DNA from: an uncultured cyanobacterium
GTDB lineage: Bacteria; Cyanobacteriota; Cyanobacteriia; Cyanobacteriales; Geitlerinemataceae
Length of the DNA: 9,199 bases
Direction of reading: 5' to 3'
Assembly (NCBI GenBank): GCA_937121005.1
Contig: CAKZKB010000071.1
Span: 1-9,199 of the forward strand
In this document: positions 1-6,723 of the stretch, one piece after another
How positions within the stretch are numbered: position 1 is the stretch's first letter
Layout of the letters: every line of letters starts with the position of its first letter
Notes under the pieces: generated by a model
What the model was told of the DNA's origin: nothing
The model's database searches: none
Seen by the model: the letters and a program-made list of their open reading frames with translations, nothing else
Position numbers and translations under genes: made by a program

Positions 1-890
1 TAAAAGTCGATGGAACGACGCACTTCGTCGGCCAGTTCCCCTAGCACTTTCAGCATAGCGGACGTACCGGGGTTGGTTCCTCCCATTGTACCCATGGTCA
101 TCCCGTCTCCGGTACCCCCCACAGGCAGGGTCATGCCCTGTAACAGTTCGATGTTACGCGATGGCGGCAAGTTCATGGCTTGGGATAGGGCACTTTGAAT
201 TTGGAACGTACCGATGGGGATCGTCCGCGAGAACTGGGGGATCCCGTCTACTACAATGGCGATTTCGGTGCTATCGAATTCTAAATCGGCCAGAACGGCG
301 GCTTCTTGGGAGGTAAACTGCTGGAGTTGTTCTTGGACGATCCGCAAGAGGGAAAAGCTGCTGACTTCAACGACATCGAGGCTCAACCCGGCTTCTTGAA
401 AGGTACTCAGGTAGCTGTCGGTGACTTCTTTGCGGGTGGCGACGAGCAAGACTTGCACTTGTTCGAGGCCGTCTTCATCGACAAAAGAACCGAGTTTTTG
501 ATAGTCGATGTCGGCTTCTTCGCGGGCGTAGGGGAGGTAGAGTCCGGCTTCTTGGTTGATGTAGTCGCGCAGTTCGGTTTCGTTGTTGAGTTCGGCGGGG
601 ACGGGAACCAGGCGGACGACGGCTTCGCGGGCGGGAATGGCGGTGGCGATATGCTTGGCTTTGATTTTGGCTTCGGTAAGCAGTTCGTCGAGGATTTGAG
701 CCAGAAGGGGTTGGTCGATGATTTGCCCTTCCTCGAAGGCTCCTTCGGGGACTTCGGCCGAGAGAAATTGCTCGATCGCCAGTTTTTGTCGCGCTCGACG
801 CAGTTTAATGATGTTGATGCGATCGGGGGACAGTTCGATCCCGATACCTTGCTTGGACTTGGAGAACAGGTTTTTGACAAAGTTAACCAC
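1..890 (-). CDS. pilM: Type IV pilus assembly protein PilM, C-terminus cut by window edge
   Basis: PilM is a cytoplasmic actin-like ATPase-fold protein that binds the N-terminal tail of PilN and links the inner-membrane PilN/PilO subcomplex to the pilus motors; in cyanobacteria it serves twitching, phototaxis and DNA uptake. The reverse complement reads 296 open codons from GTG at 890 to the window edge. Residues 15-30 hold the first nucleotide-binding strand (GIGIELSPDRINI). Residues 199-215 hold a second actin-type strand (VLADLEFDSTEIAIVVDG). The frame reaches the conserved RRSIDF of the family (291-296). About 70-80 residues should be missing. GTG was chosen because MVNFVKNLF followed by KSKQGIGIEL is the usual N-terminus; an AGGG lies about 9 nt upstream, and no in-frame ATG was seen in the 40 bases upstream. 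Residues 252-275 form a Gly/Met-rich loop with nine Gly and four Met. pilN, pilO and pilQ would be expected beyond the left edge. Confidence 0.93.
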   Translation of the reverse strand, partial: MVNFVKNLFSKSKQGIGIELSPDRINIIKLRRARQKLAIEQFLSAEVPEGAFEEGQIIDQPLLAQILDELLTEAKIKAKHIATAIPAREAVVRLVPVPAELNNETELRDYINQEAGLYLPYAREEADIDYQKLGSFVDEDGLEQVQVLLVATRKEVTDSYLSTFQEAGLSLDVVEVSSFSLLRIVQEQLQQFTSQEAAVLADLEFDSTEIAIVVDGIPQFSRTIPIGTFQIQSALSQAMNLPPSRNIELLQGMTLPVGGTGDGMTMGTMGGTNPGTSAMLKVLGELADEVRRSIDF

Positions 891-1135
891 GAGTCGATTC
901 CCTATGCGCGACGGGGGGAGGGCGCGATCGCTTGCCTAACACCAGTGTATCGGTTTATCGAGCCAATTGGGGAAAATGGGATTTTTACAGGCTGGCCTGG
1001 CCCCCTTTTGGCGATCGAGTCACGTTCGCACCGTCCAATGTCGGCACGCACCTCACTCGGATACCCGTATCGATAAGATCCCTTTCAGTTCTACCACGAA
1101 TGTCGGCAACGCGGCGAGGGATTTAAACAATGGAT
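891..1135. other. Gene-free leader between pilM and the tandem array
   Basis: I see no credible gene here on either strand. The stretch holds one HIP1 octamer (924-931) and a small perfect inverted repeat GATAC-CC-GTATC (about 1060-1071). The pilM promoter must lie here on the minus strand, but I cannot identify convincing -35 and -10 boxes. Plus-strand open frames crossing it are shadows of pilM or run into the repeat array. Confidence 0.6.
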
Positions 1136-1568
1136 GCGAATGTTTTGCGCCTACGAGGATGGTACAATTGGGTGCATCCTGGAAAGAGGGCGAGGCATTC
1201 GCCAACCAAGTTGACTGCGAAATCTTTATGTTCTCGCGCGAATGTTTTGCGCCTACGAGGATGGTACAATTAGGTGCATCCTGGAAAGAGGGCGAGGCAT
1301 TCGCCAACAAAGTTGCCTGCGAAATCTTTATGTTCTTGTGCGAATATTTTGTCCCTACAGGGATGGTACAATTGGGTGCATCCTGGAAAGAGGGCGAGGC
1401 ATTCGCCAACAAAGTTGACTGCGAAATCTTTATATTCTTGTGCGAATGTTTTGCCCCTACAAGGATGGTACAATTGGGTGCATCCTGGAAAGAGGGCGAG
1501 GCATTCGCCAACAAAGTTGACTGCGAAATCTTTATGTTCTTGTGCGAATGCCTAGCCCCTACAAGGAT
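1136..1568. repeat. Tandem array of 102-bp units, four full plus one partial
   Basis: Four units start at 1136, 1238, 1340 and 1442, with a fifth, partial one at 1544; each begins GCGAAT and the period is exactly 102 bp. The unit half from GGATGGTACAATT to GGCATTCGCCAAC is almost invariant; variation lies mostly in the first 20 bases and in the last 35. The fifth copy matches for about 25 bases (to 1568) and then diverges into the leader of the Nudix gene. Each unit contains a 15-bp arm GGGCGAGGCATTCGC and, 35 nt later, its near complement starting GCGAAT, plus a smaller AGGATG/CATCCT inverted repeat. The period is divisible by three, so long frames stay open on both strands, but I do not think they code. 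The GCGAATGCC-GCCCCTAC edge resembles, from memory, dispersed cyanobacterial palindromic repeats. Confidence 0.95.
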
Positions 1569-1589
1569 TGGAGATAATCTAAAAACATC

Positions 1590-2060
1590 ATGACAGAAGT
1601 TGTAATTGACGACAGTTGGTATCAACGCCCGCAAGACGCGATCGCCGCCATTTCCGCCGGGGGAATTGTGGCTCGCAAACAAGGCGATACCATCTATATT
1701 GCCTTGGTTTTAGAAGGGAAACGCCAACACTACGTTTTGCCGAAAGGTCATGTCGAACCCGGCGAAACTTTAGAAGAAGCGGCGCGGCGAGAAATTGCCG
1801 AAGAAGCGGGATTGACGGAGTTAAACCTCGTCTGCGAACTAGGCTATCGGGAACGATTTAGCTTCTCGAAAAAAGAGTGGAAACAGATCTACTATTTTCT
1901 CTATACCAGCGATCGCGCTGACGGTCAACCGAGCGATCCCGATATTGCTTACGAACTCGAATGGTTCGCCCTCGACAATCTCCCGGAGGTGTTTTGGCGC
2001 GAACAGCGAGAACTGATCGAGATCTCTCGTCCAAAAATTGAAGCGGCGTTCGATCGCTAA
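1590..2060 (+). CDS. Nudix hydrolase, Ap4A-hydrolase-like
   Basis: Nudix enzymes hydrolyse nucleoside diphosphates linked to another group, using Mg2+ held by the Nudix box; they act in the cytosol, often to clear signalling or damaged nucleotides. The 156-residue protein has a complete Nudix box GX5EX7REUXEEXGU at residues 53-75, with G53, E59, R67, E68, E71, E72, G74 and L75 all present. The preceding LPKGHVEPGE (50-59) resembles that of diadenosine tetraphosphate hydrolases, but the substrate cannot be set from sequence. Length and fold limits suit a single-domain Nudix protein. The start is the first ATG after the repeat array; a GGAG lies about 16 nt upstream, too far for a normal ribosome binding site, and a GATAAT at 1573-1578 could be a -10 box giving a very short leader. 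It lies 106 bp ahead of the Rrf2 gene and probably has its own transcript. Confidence 0.92.
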   Translation: MTEVVIDDSWYQRPQDAIAAISAGGIVARKQGDTIYIALVLEGKRQHYVLPKGHVEPGETLEEAARREIAEEAGLTELNLVCELGYRERFSFSKKEWKQIYYFLYTSDRADGQPSDPDIAYELEWFALDNLPEVFWREQRELIEISRPKIEAAFDR

Positions 2061-2132
2061 ACTCTGGGCCATCAAATCTAAAAATAACGTTTAAATTCGC
2101 AGTCGCTCGCAATCCCCATCGCCAAACCGGAG

Positions 2133-2138
2133 TATAAT
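2133..2138 (+). promoter_or_regulatory. Consensus -10 box (TATAAT) of the rrf2-cysK operon
   Basis: A perfect TATAAT sits 28 bases before the GTG start of the Rrf2 gene in an otherwise gene-free 106-bp gap. No good TTGACA-like box is seen 16-18 bases upstream, so it may depend on an activator or be of the cyanobacterial type with weak -35. Transcription would begin near 2145. An autoregulatory Rrf2 operator could lie here, but I see no clear palindrome. Confidence 0.6.
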
Positions 2139-2153
2139 AGATTTCGTCTGTTT

Positions 2154-2158
2154 GGGAG
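2154..2158 (+). promoter_or_regulatory. Shine-Dalgarno GGGAG that fixes the GTG start at 2167
   Basis: GGGAG lies 8 nt before GTG at 2167 and would be inside the gene if the in-frame TTG at 2152 were used. This favours GTG as the true start. Confidence 0.65.
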
Positions 2159-2166
2159 TCGCGATC

Positions 2167-2604
2167 GTGGAACTTTCACCGAAAGTCGAGTACGCCCTAC
2201 TCGCCCTGTTAGAACTTACTGCTTGGTACGAACAGCAAATTCCCGTCCGCATTCAGGCGATCGCCGATCGCCAGCAACTTGGCGATCGCTACCTCGAACA
2301 AATTCTCGCCACCTTGCGACGCGGGGGTTTAGTGCGATCGCAGCGAGGGGCCAAAGGCGGCTACTTGCTGGCCCGAGATCCGCGTTCGGTGACGCTATTT
2401 GACGCGATCGAATGTATGGAAGGAAACTCAGCCAGCGATGCAGAAACCGCATCGGTACAACCCACGCCAAGCGTAGAAGCGGTGCGCGAAATTTGGCAAG
2501 AAATGTATCGCACCCTGCATAAAATGATGCAAAAATATACCCTACAAGATTTGTACGAGCGGCAAAAAGCCAAGCAGCCGCAAGATATCATGTACTACAT
2601 CTAA
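2167..2604 (+). CDS. Rrf2-family transcriptional regulator, CymR-like
   Basis: The gene encodes a 145-residue winged-helix regulator that should bind DNA as a dimer. Residues 1-70 carry the Rrf2 signature: MELSPKVEYALLALLEL, then a recognition region (GDRYLEQILATLRRGGLVRS, 39-58) and the wing RGAKGGYLLAR (60-70), followed by the dimerisation helix after 105. The only cysteine is C83, so the three-cysteine [2Fe-2S] site of IscR is absent. The last residues are DIMYYI with terminal isoleucine; from memory Bacillus CymR has a similar end (MFYI) and forms a complex with CysK. The gene lies 16 nt upstream of cysK on the same strand. GTG at 2167 is preferred over the in-frame TTG at 2152 because of its Shine-Dalgarno. 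An alternative view is an orthologue of the cyanobacterial Rrf2 protein linked to photosystem gene control (Slr0846). Family is certain; the cysteine role is inferred. Confidence 0.9.
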   Translation: MELSPKVEYALLALLELTAWYEQQIPVRIQAIADRQQLGDRYLEQILATLRRGGLVRSQRGAKGGYLLARDPRSVTLFDAIECMEGNSASDAETASVQPTPSVEAVREIWQEMYRTLHKMMQKYTLQDLYERQKAKQPQDIMYYI

Positions 2605-2620
2605 AACCCTACTACCCATC

Positions 2621-3583
2621 ATGAATATCGCCCACAACATTACCGAACTCGTCGGACGCACTCCTTTAGTGCAACTCAATCGCATTCCTCAAGCTGAAGG
2701 TTGCGTGGCCCGAATTGTCATGAAACTTGAAGGAATGAACCCCGCCGCCTCTGTCAAAGATCGCATCGGTGTCAACATGATAAATGCCGCCGAACGCGAA
2801 GGGACGATCGTCCCCGGAAAAACTGTTCTTGTCGAACCCACCTCGGGCAACACGGGTATCGCTCTGGCCATGGTCGCCGCCGCCCGAGGCTATACTTTAA
2901 TCCTGACCATGCCCGAAACCATGAGTACCGAACGCCGGGCCATGCTGAAGGCTTACGGGGCGCAACTGGAACTCACCCCCGGTAGTGGGGGCATGGGTGG
3001 GGCCATTTCGCGGGCGCGAGAAATTGCCGAAAACACGCCCAACGCCTATATGTTGCAGCAGTTCAGCAACCCGGCCAACCCGCAGATCCACGAAGAGACC
3101 ACCGCCGAAGAAATTTGGCAAGACACCGACGGCCAAATCGATATTTTCGTCTCTGGCGTGGGCACGGGTGGTACGCTGACTGGGGTGGCCCGCGCCCTCA
3201 AACCCCGCAAACCGGGCTTGCAAGTGGTAGCGGTGGAACCGGAAAATTCCCCGATCCTTTCGGGGGGCAGTCCGGGGCCGCACAAAATCCAAGGCATCGG
3301 GGCCGGGTTCGTCCCTGAAGTTCTCGATACCGATCTCATTGACGAAGTGGTGAAAGTGACCGATAGCGACGCGATCGCCTTCGGTCGCCGCCTAGCCCGA
3401 GAAGAAGGGTTGCTGTCCGGGATCTCCTCGGGGGCGGCCTTGCGGGCGGCCCTGGAAGTGGGACGGCGATCGGAAAATCAAGGTAAAACCATTGTGGCCA
3501 TTCAGCCCAGTTTTGGGGAACGCTATTTGAGTACCCCCCTGTTCAACGATCCGCAATTGCTAGCCGAACCCGTTCTCGCTTAG
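2621..3583 (+). CDS. cysK: Cysteine synthase A (O-acetylserine thiol-lyase)
   Basis: CysK makes L-cysteine from O-acetyl-L-serine and sulfide in the cytosol, the last step of sulfate assimilation. The 320-residue protein is full length for the family. It is a fold-type II PLP enzyme: the Schiff-base lysine is K46 in SVKDRIG, the substrate loop TSGNT is 74-78, the QQFSNPAN loop is 146-153, the PLP-phosphate loop GTGGT is 181-185, and the serine contacting the PLP ring nitrogen is S270 in GISSGAAL. The family ending FGERYLSTPLF is at 298-308. The ATG at 2621 gives the usual N-terminus (ITELVGRTPLVQLNRIP); no Shine-Dalgarno is visible. It follows the Rrf2 regulator by 16 nt and precedes the J-protein gene by 3 nt, so it is in the middle of an operon. 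Some members of the family use other nucleophiles, but nothing here argues for that. Confidence 0.96.
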   Translation: MNIAHNITELVGRTPLVQLNRIPQAEGCVARIVMKLEGMNPAASVKDRIGVNMINAAEREGTIVPGKTVLVEPTSGNTGIALAMVAAARGYTLILTMPETMSTERRAMLKAYGAQLELTPGSGGMGGAISRAREIAENTPNAYMLQQFSNPANPQIHEETTAEEIWQDTDGQIDIFVSGVGTGGTLTGVARALKPRKPGLQVVAVEPENSPILSGGSPGPHKIQGIGAGFVPEVLDTDLIDEVVKVTDSDAIAFGRRLAREEGLLSGISSGAALRAALEVGRRSENQGKTIVAIQPSFGERYLSTPLFNDPQLLAEPVLA

Positions 3584-3586
3584 CGT

Positions 3587-4261
3587 ATGGACGAAGCCAA
3601 CCACTACAAAACTCTGAACGTGCCCGCTACTGCCAGCCAGGCCGACATCAAGCGGGCCTACCGTCGCTTGGCGAAAGAATACCATCCCGACTGTACCCAC
3701 AGCGACAGTCGCGATCGCATGGTTCGCCTCAATGCAGCTTATGAGGTGTTGGGCGATCGCACGCGCCGCCAGCGTTACGATCGGGCCGCGATCGCTTCGG
3801 ATCGGGTCGGACAACGGGGTTGGCGATCGTCGGCGGCCCCACCGCGACCCACTGGGGCCAGTACCGACGATCGCGTCGTCCAGTGGTTGAAACGAGTGTA
3901 CGCGCCTCTGAATGCCGCCATTGACAGCATTTTAGAGGCGCTACCGGACGAGATCGACGAGTTGGCGGCCGATCCTTTTGACGACGAACTGGTGGCCGGT
4001 TTTAGCGACTACTTGCAACGCTGTCGTCAGGAGTTGGAACGGGCCGAAAAAATGTTTCGATCGCTGCCCAACCCATCGGTTTTGGCAGGAGTGGCGACGA
4101 ATTTATACTACTGTTTGAACCAACTCGACGATGGGGTTGAGGAGTTAGAATATTTTACTTTCAACTACGACGATCGCCACCTCAGTACCGGACGAGAACT
4201 GTTTCGCATTGCGGAAGGGTTGCAGTGGGAAGCGCGATCGCAGTTGGGGGATTTTGCCTAG
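3587..4261 (+). CDS. J-domain protein (type III DnaJ-like co-chaperone)
   Basis: The protein should stimulate the ATPase of an Hsp70 (DnaK) and bring it to particular clients. Residues 6-66 form a J domain: YKTLNVPATASQADIKRAYRRLAKEY, the catalytic HPD tripeptide at 33-35, and helix III (RLNAAYEVLGDRTRRQRYD). The Gly/Phe region, zinc fingers and C-terminal substrate domain of true DnaJ are missing. Residues 67-95 are a low-complexity linker. The C-terminal region (about 96-224) is acidic and helical (EALPDEIDELAADPFDDEL) and I do not recognise its domain; it probably sets the client. Total length is 224 residues. The ATG is 3 nt after the cysK stop, with no ribosome binding site of its own, so translation is probably coupled to cysK. 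It has no obvious biochemical link to cysteine synthesis. Confidence 0.87.
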   Translation: MDEANHYKTLNVPATASQADIKRAYRRLAKEYHPDCTHSDSRDRMVRLNAAYEVLGDRTRRQRYDRAAIASDRVGQRGWRSSAAPPRPTGASTDDRVVQWLKRVYAPLNAAIDSILEALPDEIDELAADPFDDELVAGFSDYLQRCRQELERAEKMFRSLPNPSVLAGVATNLYYCLNQLDDGVEELEYFTFNYDDRHLSTGRELFRIAEGLQWEARSQLGDFA

Positions 4262-4278
4262 AATTATTTACGATCGCA

Positions 4279-5064
4279 ATGCCAAGCAAGGAAAGACTGG
4301 ATAAACTGTTAGTCGATCGCGGTTTGTGTCCCTCCCGACAACTGGCGCAGCGATGGATCCGGGCTGGAGAAGTGAAGGTAAAAGGACAAGTGTGCGACAA
4401 ACCGGGAACCGCGATCGCAGTGGATCTGGACATCGCCGTGAAAGCGCGATCGCCCTACGTTTCTCGAGGGGGAGAAAAACTCGCGGCTGCCTTAGAACAG
4501 TTTAACCTAAATCTGCGCGATCGCATCTGTATCGATGGCGGCATTTCCACAGGGGGATTTACAGACTGCTTGCTGCAAGCGGGGGCCAAAAAAGTTTACG
4601 GAATTGATGTCGGTTACGGACAAGTGGCGTGGAAGTTGCGCCAAGACGATCGGGTTGTCTTAAAGGAACGCACCAATTTACGCTACTTGGAACCAGAACA
4701 ATTGTACCACCCCGGCGACCCGATTCCCGATTTTGGGGTTGCGGATGTGTCGTTCATTTCTTTGGCGAAGGTTTTACCTGCATTGTGGCGGTTAATGGAG
4801 TCGCCGCGAGAGGTGGTGTTGTTGGTCAAACCTCAGTTTGAAGTCGGACGCGATCGCGTGGGAAAAAAGGGAGTGGTTCGGGATAAACGCGATCGCGAAG
4901 CGGCGATCGTGGCGGTATGGGAAGCGGCGAAGGCGTTGGGTTGGCGGTTTGGAAATGTAACGCGATCGCCGATTACCGGGCCGGCGGGAAATGTGGAATA
5001 CTTGTTATGGTTGGGAACTGGAGATGGGTTTGATGTTAACTTTTCGGTTTCATCATTACTTTAG
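4279..5064 (+). CDS. tlyA: TlyA-family rRNA 2'-O-methyltransferase (hemolysin A family)
   Basis: TlyA proteins methylate ribose 2'-OH of cytidines in 16S and/or 23S rRNA using S-adenosylmethionine. The 261-residue protein has an N-terminal S4 RNA-binding domain (about 4-62, RLDKLLVDRGLCPSRQLAQRWI) and an FtsJ-type Rossmann methyltransferase. The SAM loop is IDGGISTGGFTD (85-96). The catalytic K-D-K-E tetrad is visible as K67 (SRGGEK), D156 (ADVSF), K184 (LVKPQFE) and E240 (GNVEYLL). ATG 4279 is preferred: it lies 17 nt after the J-protein gene and starts right at the S4 domain. The in-frame ATG at 4225 would add 18 residues unlike the family and overlap the upstream gene. The tail after E240 (LWLGTGDGFDVNFSVSSLL) lies partly in the 29-bp overlap with the convergent permease gene. 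The name hemolysin in many annotations is historical. Confidence 0.92.
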   Translation: MPSKERLDKLLVDRGLCPSRQLAQRWIRAGEVKVKGQVCDKPGTAIAVDLDIAVKARSPYVSRGGEKLAAALEQFNLNLRDRICIDGGISTGGFTDCLLQAGAKKVYGIDVGYGQVAWKLRQDDRVVLKERTNLRYLEPEQLYHPGDPIPDFGVADVSFISLAKVLPALWRLMESPREVVLLVKPQFEVGRDRVGKKGVVRDKRDREAAIVAVWEAAKALGWRFGNVTRSPITGPAGNVEYLLWLGTGDGFDVNFSVSSLL

Positions 5065-6649
5065 ACTCCGATTCTCCTGCTTTTCGCAGCGTGCGTACCA
5101 AGCGAGAAATGAGGAGAACCAATATCAACCCTTGCCCGAAAAAGGCGATCGCGAACGCACCGAAGGTAAAGTGTTCGTATCCCAAGAAAGGCGAACCAAA
5201 GGTTAGCATCGCCCAGACAGCGGTAGCGTTCTCCATATTTTGAAAAACAATCCAACTCAACAACGGCGGTAGCGAAGTTGCGGCGATGAGTGCTAAAGCA
5301 GCCCAAGCCTGAGACCTTTTGTTTTTCGCAAACAGGAATAATTGGGCGATCGCGGCATAAATTAAAATTAAGTTACCGCAGAGTACCAGAGTCTCAATCA
5401 CCTGAACTTTGGTCATATTTCCTTCATCTGCAAACAGCAGAAAAGGAATCCACAACGCGGCCACAATGGCTAAATTAACCGCGATCGCCACTAGAGAAGG
5501 GCTTTTTTCTCCCCAGACTAAATCTTTGGCAAGCGAGTATTTACGCCCGGTATTGGCTTCCCGTTGTTGGTGGCGGTAGCGAGCCCAATCTTGTAAGGCT
5601 TGGCGAGTAGGAGAAAGTACCGCGATCGCGACGAGAAATACCAACAAATTAAACCACGCCACCCCATACAACATAGCAGAATAATCGCTAGGATAGCGGA
5701 GTGGAAACAGTTCGTGCAACACGAATCCCATCAACAGCAATTCTGCACAGGCCATAATCCAGTAACTTTGTTTTTTGCTGGTTAACGTGGCATTAGGATT
5801 GCGATAGCGGCGGTTCAAGGCTTGCCAAATCCAATAGGTCCACAACACGCAGTTAGCAAGGACAAAAATGCGGGCATAAAAGGGATGCTCGAACAAGGGA
5901 ACAAAAAACCAAATGGGCTCTTTGTAACCGAAGAGATCGGGCTCGAACAAGCCATGAAATAGGGCAATATAGGGCCAGCCCAAATTGAGTGCTGCGATCG
6001 TCACTAACCAAGGCTGGGCTTGGGATCCGCTTGCCAAAGCCATGAGTAAGGCGGCGGTATAGAACAGGCCGCAAGTGGCGATCGCGAGGACGTAAAATGC
6101 GAGCAGTTCGGTAAAGGGTAAACCGCCGACGATCGCCGACCACAAGTGCAAGGGAACGGCTAAACCAATTGCCAAATAAACTAATGCGGGAGTGCCTAAA
6201 ATCTTGCCCGAGAGAATGCTATAACTGCTTTGCGGGCTCAGGCGAATAAAGTTAAGGGTTCCCCGTCGTTCTTCGTTGGATAAGTCGCTGACAAGAGCAT
6301 AAATACCGCCAATAAGAGCCACTAGCAGCATAAAAACGGTTAGCACTTTACCCGCGTCGAACCACCATTGCGACCAGTTCACTTGCCAGTTTCTCAAAGC
6401 ATCGCTCAGGCAAACGTAACCGTTGTAGCGAACCGCTTCTCCCGTGCAATAAAAGTTTGTCAGTTGACCGTCGATCGGATTCGTGCTGTTACTCGGTAAG
6501 TTGCTGCTAAACATAATGAGTAACAGCACTTGACCGACAATAGATAGAGCAGCCGCAATGGTAATGTTGCGCGGTTTCAGGCGACCTTTCAGTTCCCGAA
6601 ACAGTTGCGGGTTCCAATTCCCGGCGGTGTTTAACAGATCCATTGTCAT
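5036..6649 (-). CDS. Multi-pass membrane protein, ABC-2-type transporter permease
   Basis: The 537-residue protein has about twelve hydrophobic segments (near 28-48, 101-120, 150-173, 182-206, 213-231, 258-276, 296-313, 326-345, 386-406, 417-440, 448-469, 494-516). The cytoplasmic loop SDLSNEERRGTLNFIRLSPQ (121-140) followed by GKILG (148-152) is the hallmark loop of ABC-2 export permeases. The long loop after the first segment (about 50-98) contains C68 and C80 and could form a disulfide outside the membrane. The N-terminal motif NPQLFRELKGRLK is, from memory, common to a cyanobacterial family of uncharacterised permeases. No ATPase gene is present in the window, so partner and substrate are unknown. 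ATG at 6649 has AGGA 7 nt upstream; the second ATG at 6643 fits less well. The 3' end overlaps that of tlyA by 29 bp, tail to tail. Confidence 0.8.
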   Translation of the reverse strand: MTMDLLNTAGNWNPQLFRELKGRLKPRNITIAAALSIVGQVLLLIMFSSNLPSNSTNPIDGQLTNFYCTGEAVRYNGYVCLSDALRNWQVNWSQWWFDAGKVLTVFMLLVALIGGIYALVSDLSNEERRGTLNFIRLSPQSSYSILSGKILGTPALVYLAIGLAVPLHLWSAIVGGLPFTELLAFYVLAIATCGLFYTAALLMALASGSQAQPWLVTIAALNLGWPYIALFHGLFEPDLFGYKEPIWFFVPLFEHPFYARIFVLANCVLWTYWIWQALNRRYRNPNATLTSKKQSYWIMACAELLLMGFVLHELFPLRYPSDYSAMLYGVAWFNLLVFLVAIAVLSPTRQALQDWARYRHQQREANTGRKYSLAKDLVWGEKSPSLVAIAVNLAIVAALWIPFLLFADEGNMTKVQVIETLVLCGNLILIYAAIAQLFLFAKNKRSQAWAALALIAATSLPPLLSWIVFQNMENATAVWAMLTFGSPFLGYEHFTFGAFAIAFFGQGLILVLLISRLVRTLRKAGESESKVMMKPKS

Positions 6650-6723
6650 GGTTGAATCCTCATAAAAGTGCGATCGTCAAGTCTGCGTCCCCCTAGAGCT
6701 ATGATAGCCTAAATCGATCGCTT

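Noticed and set aside
407..880. Minus-strand frame of 157 codons rich in Ser, Pro and Lys
   Set aside because: It is out of frame with pilM and shows biased low-complexity composition typical of a shadow frame.
306..1076. Plus-strand frame of 256 codons over pilM
   Set aside because: It is the antisense shadow of pilM; the minus strand gives a recognisable PilM with its conserved motifs in the correct order.
1136..1568. CRISPR array
   Set aside because: Whole 102-bp units repeat with no unique spacers and no cas genes are nearby.
967..1682. Long repeat-containing open frames on both strands over the 102-bp array (34-residue repeats)
   Set aside because: They stay open because 102 is a multiple of three. 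In the plus frame about 8 of 11 variable sites change the amino acid, so there is no sign of protein selection, and the minus frame begins inside the Nudix gene.
2152..2166. TTG start for the Rrf2 gene at 2152
   Set aside because: The Shine-Dalgarno GGGAG lies between this TTG and the GTG at 2167, and family proteins start at the ELSPKVEYA segment.
2167..2604. Rrf2 protein as an IscR-type iron-sulfur sensor
   Set aside because: Only one cysteine is present, so the three-cysteine cluster site is missing.
4225..4278. Upstream ATG for tlyA at 4225
   Set aside because: It would add 18 residues (MGSAIAVGGFCLELFTIA) before the S4 domain and overlap the J-protein gene; ATG 4279 matches the family start.
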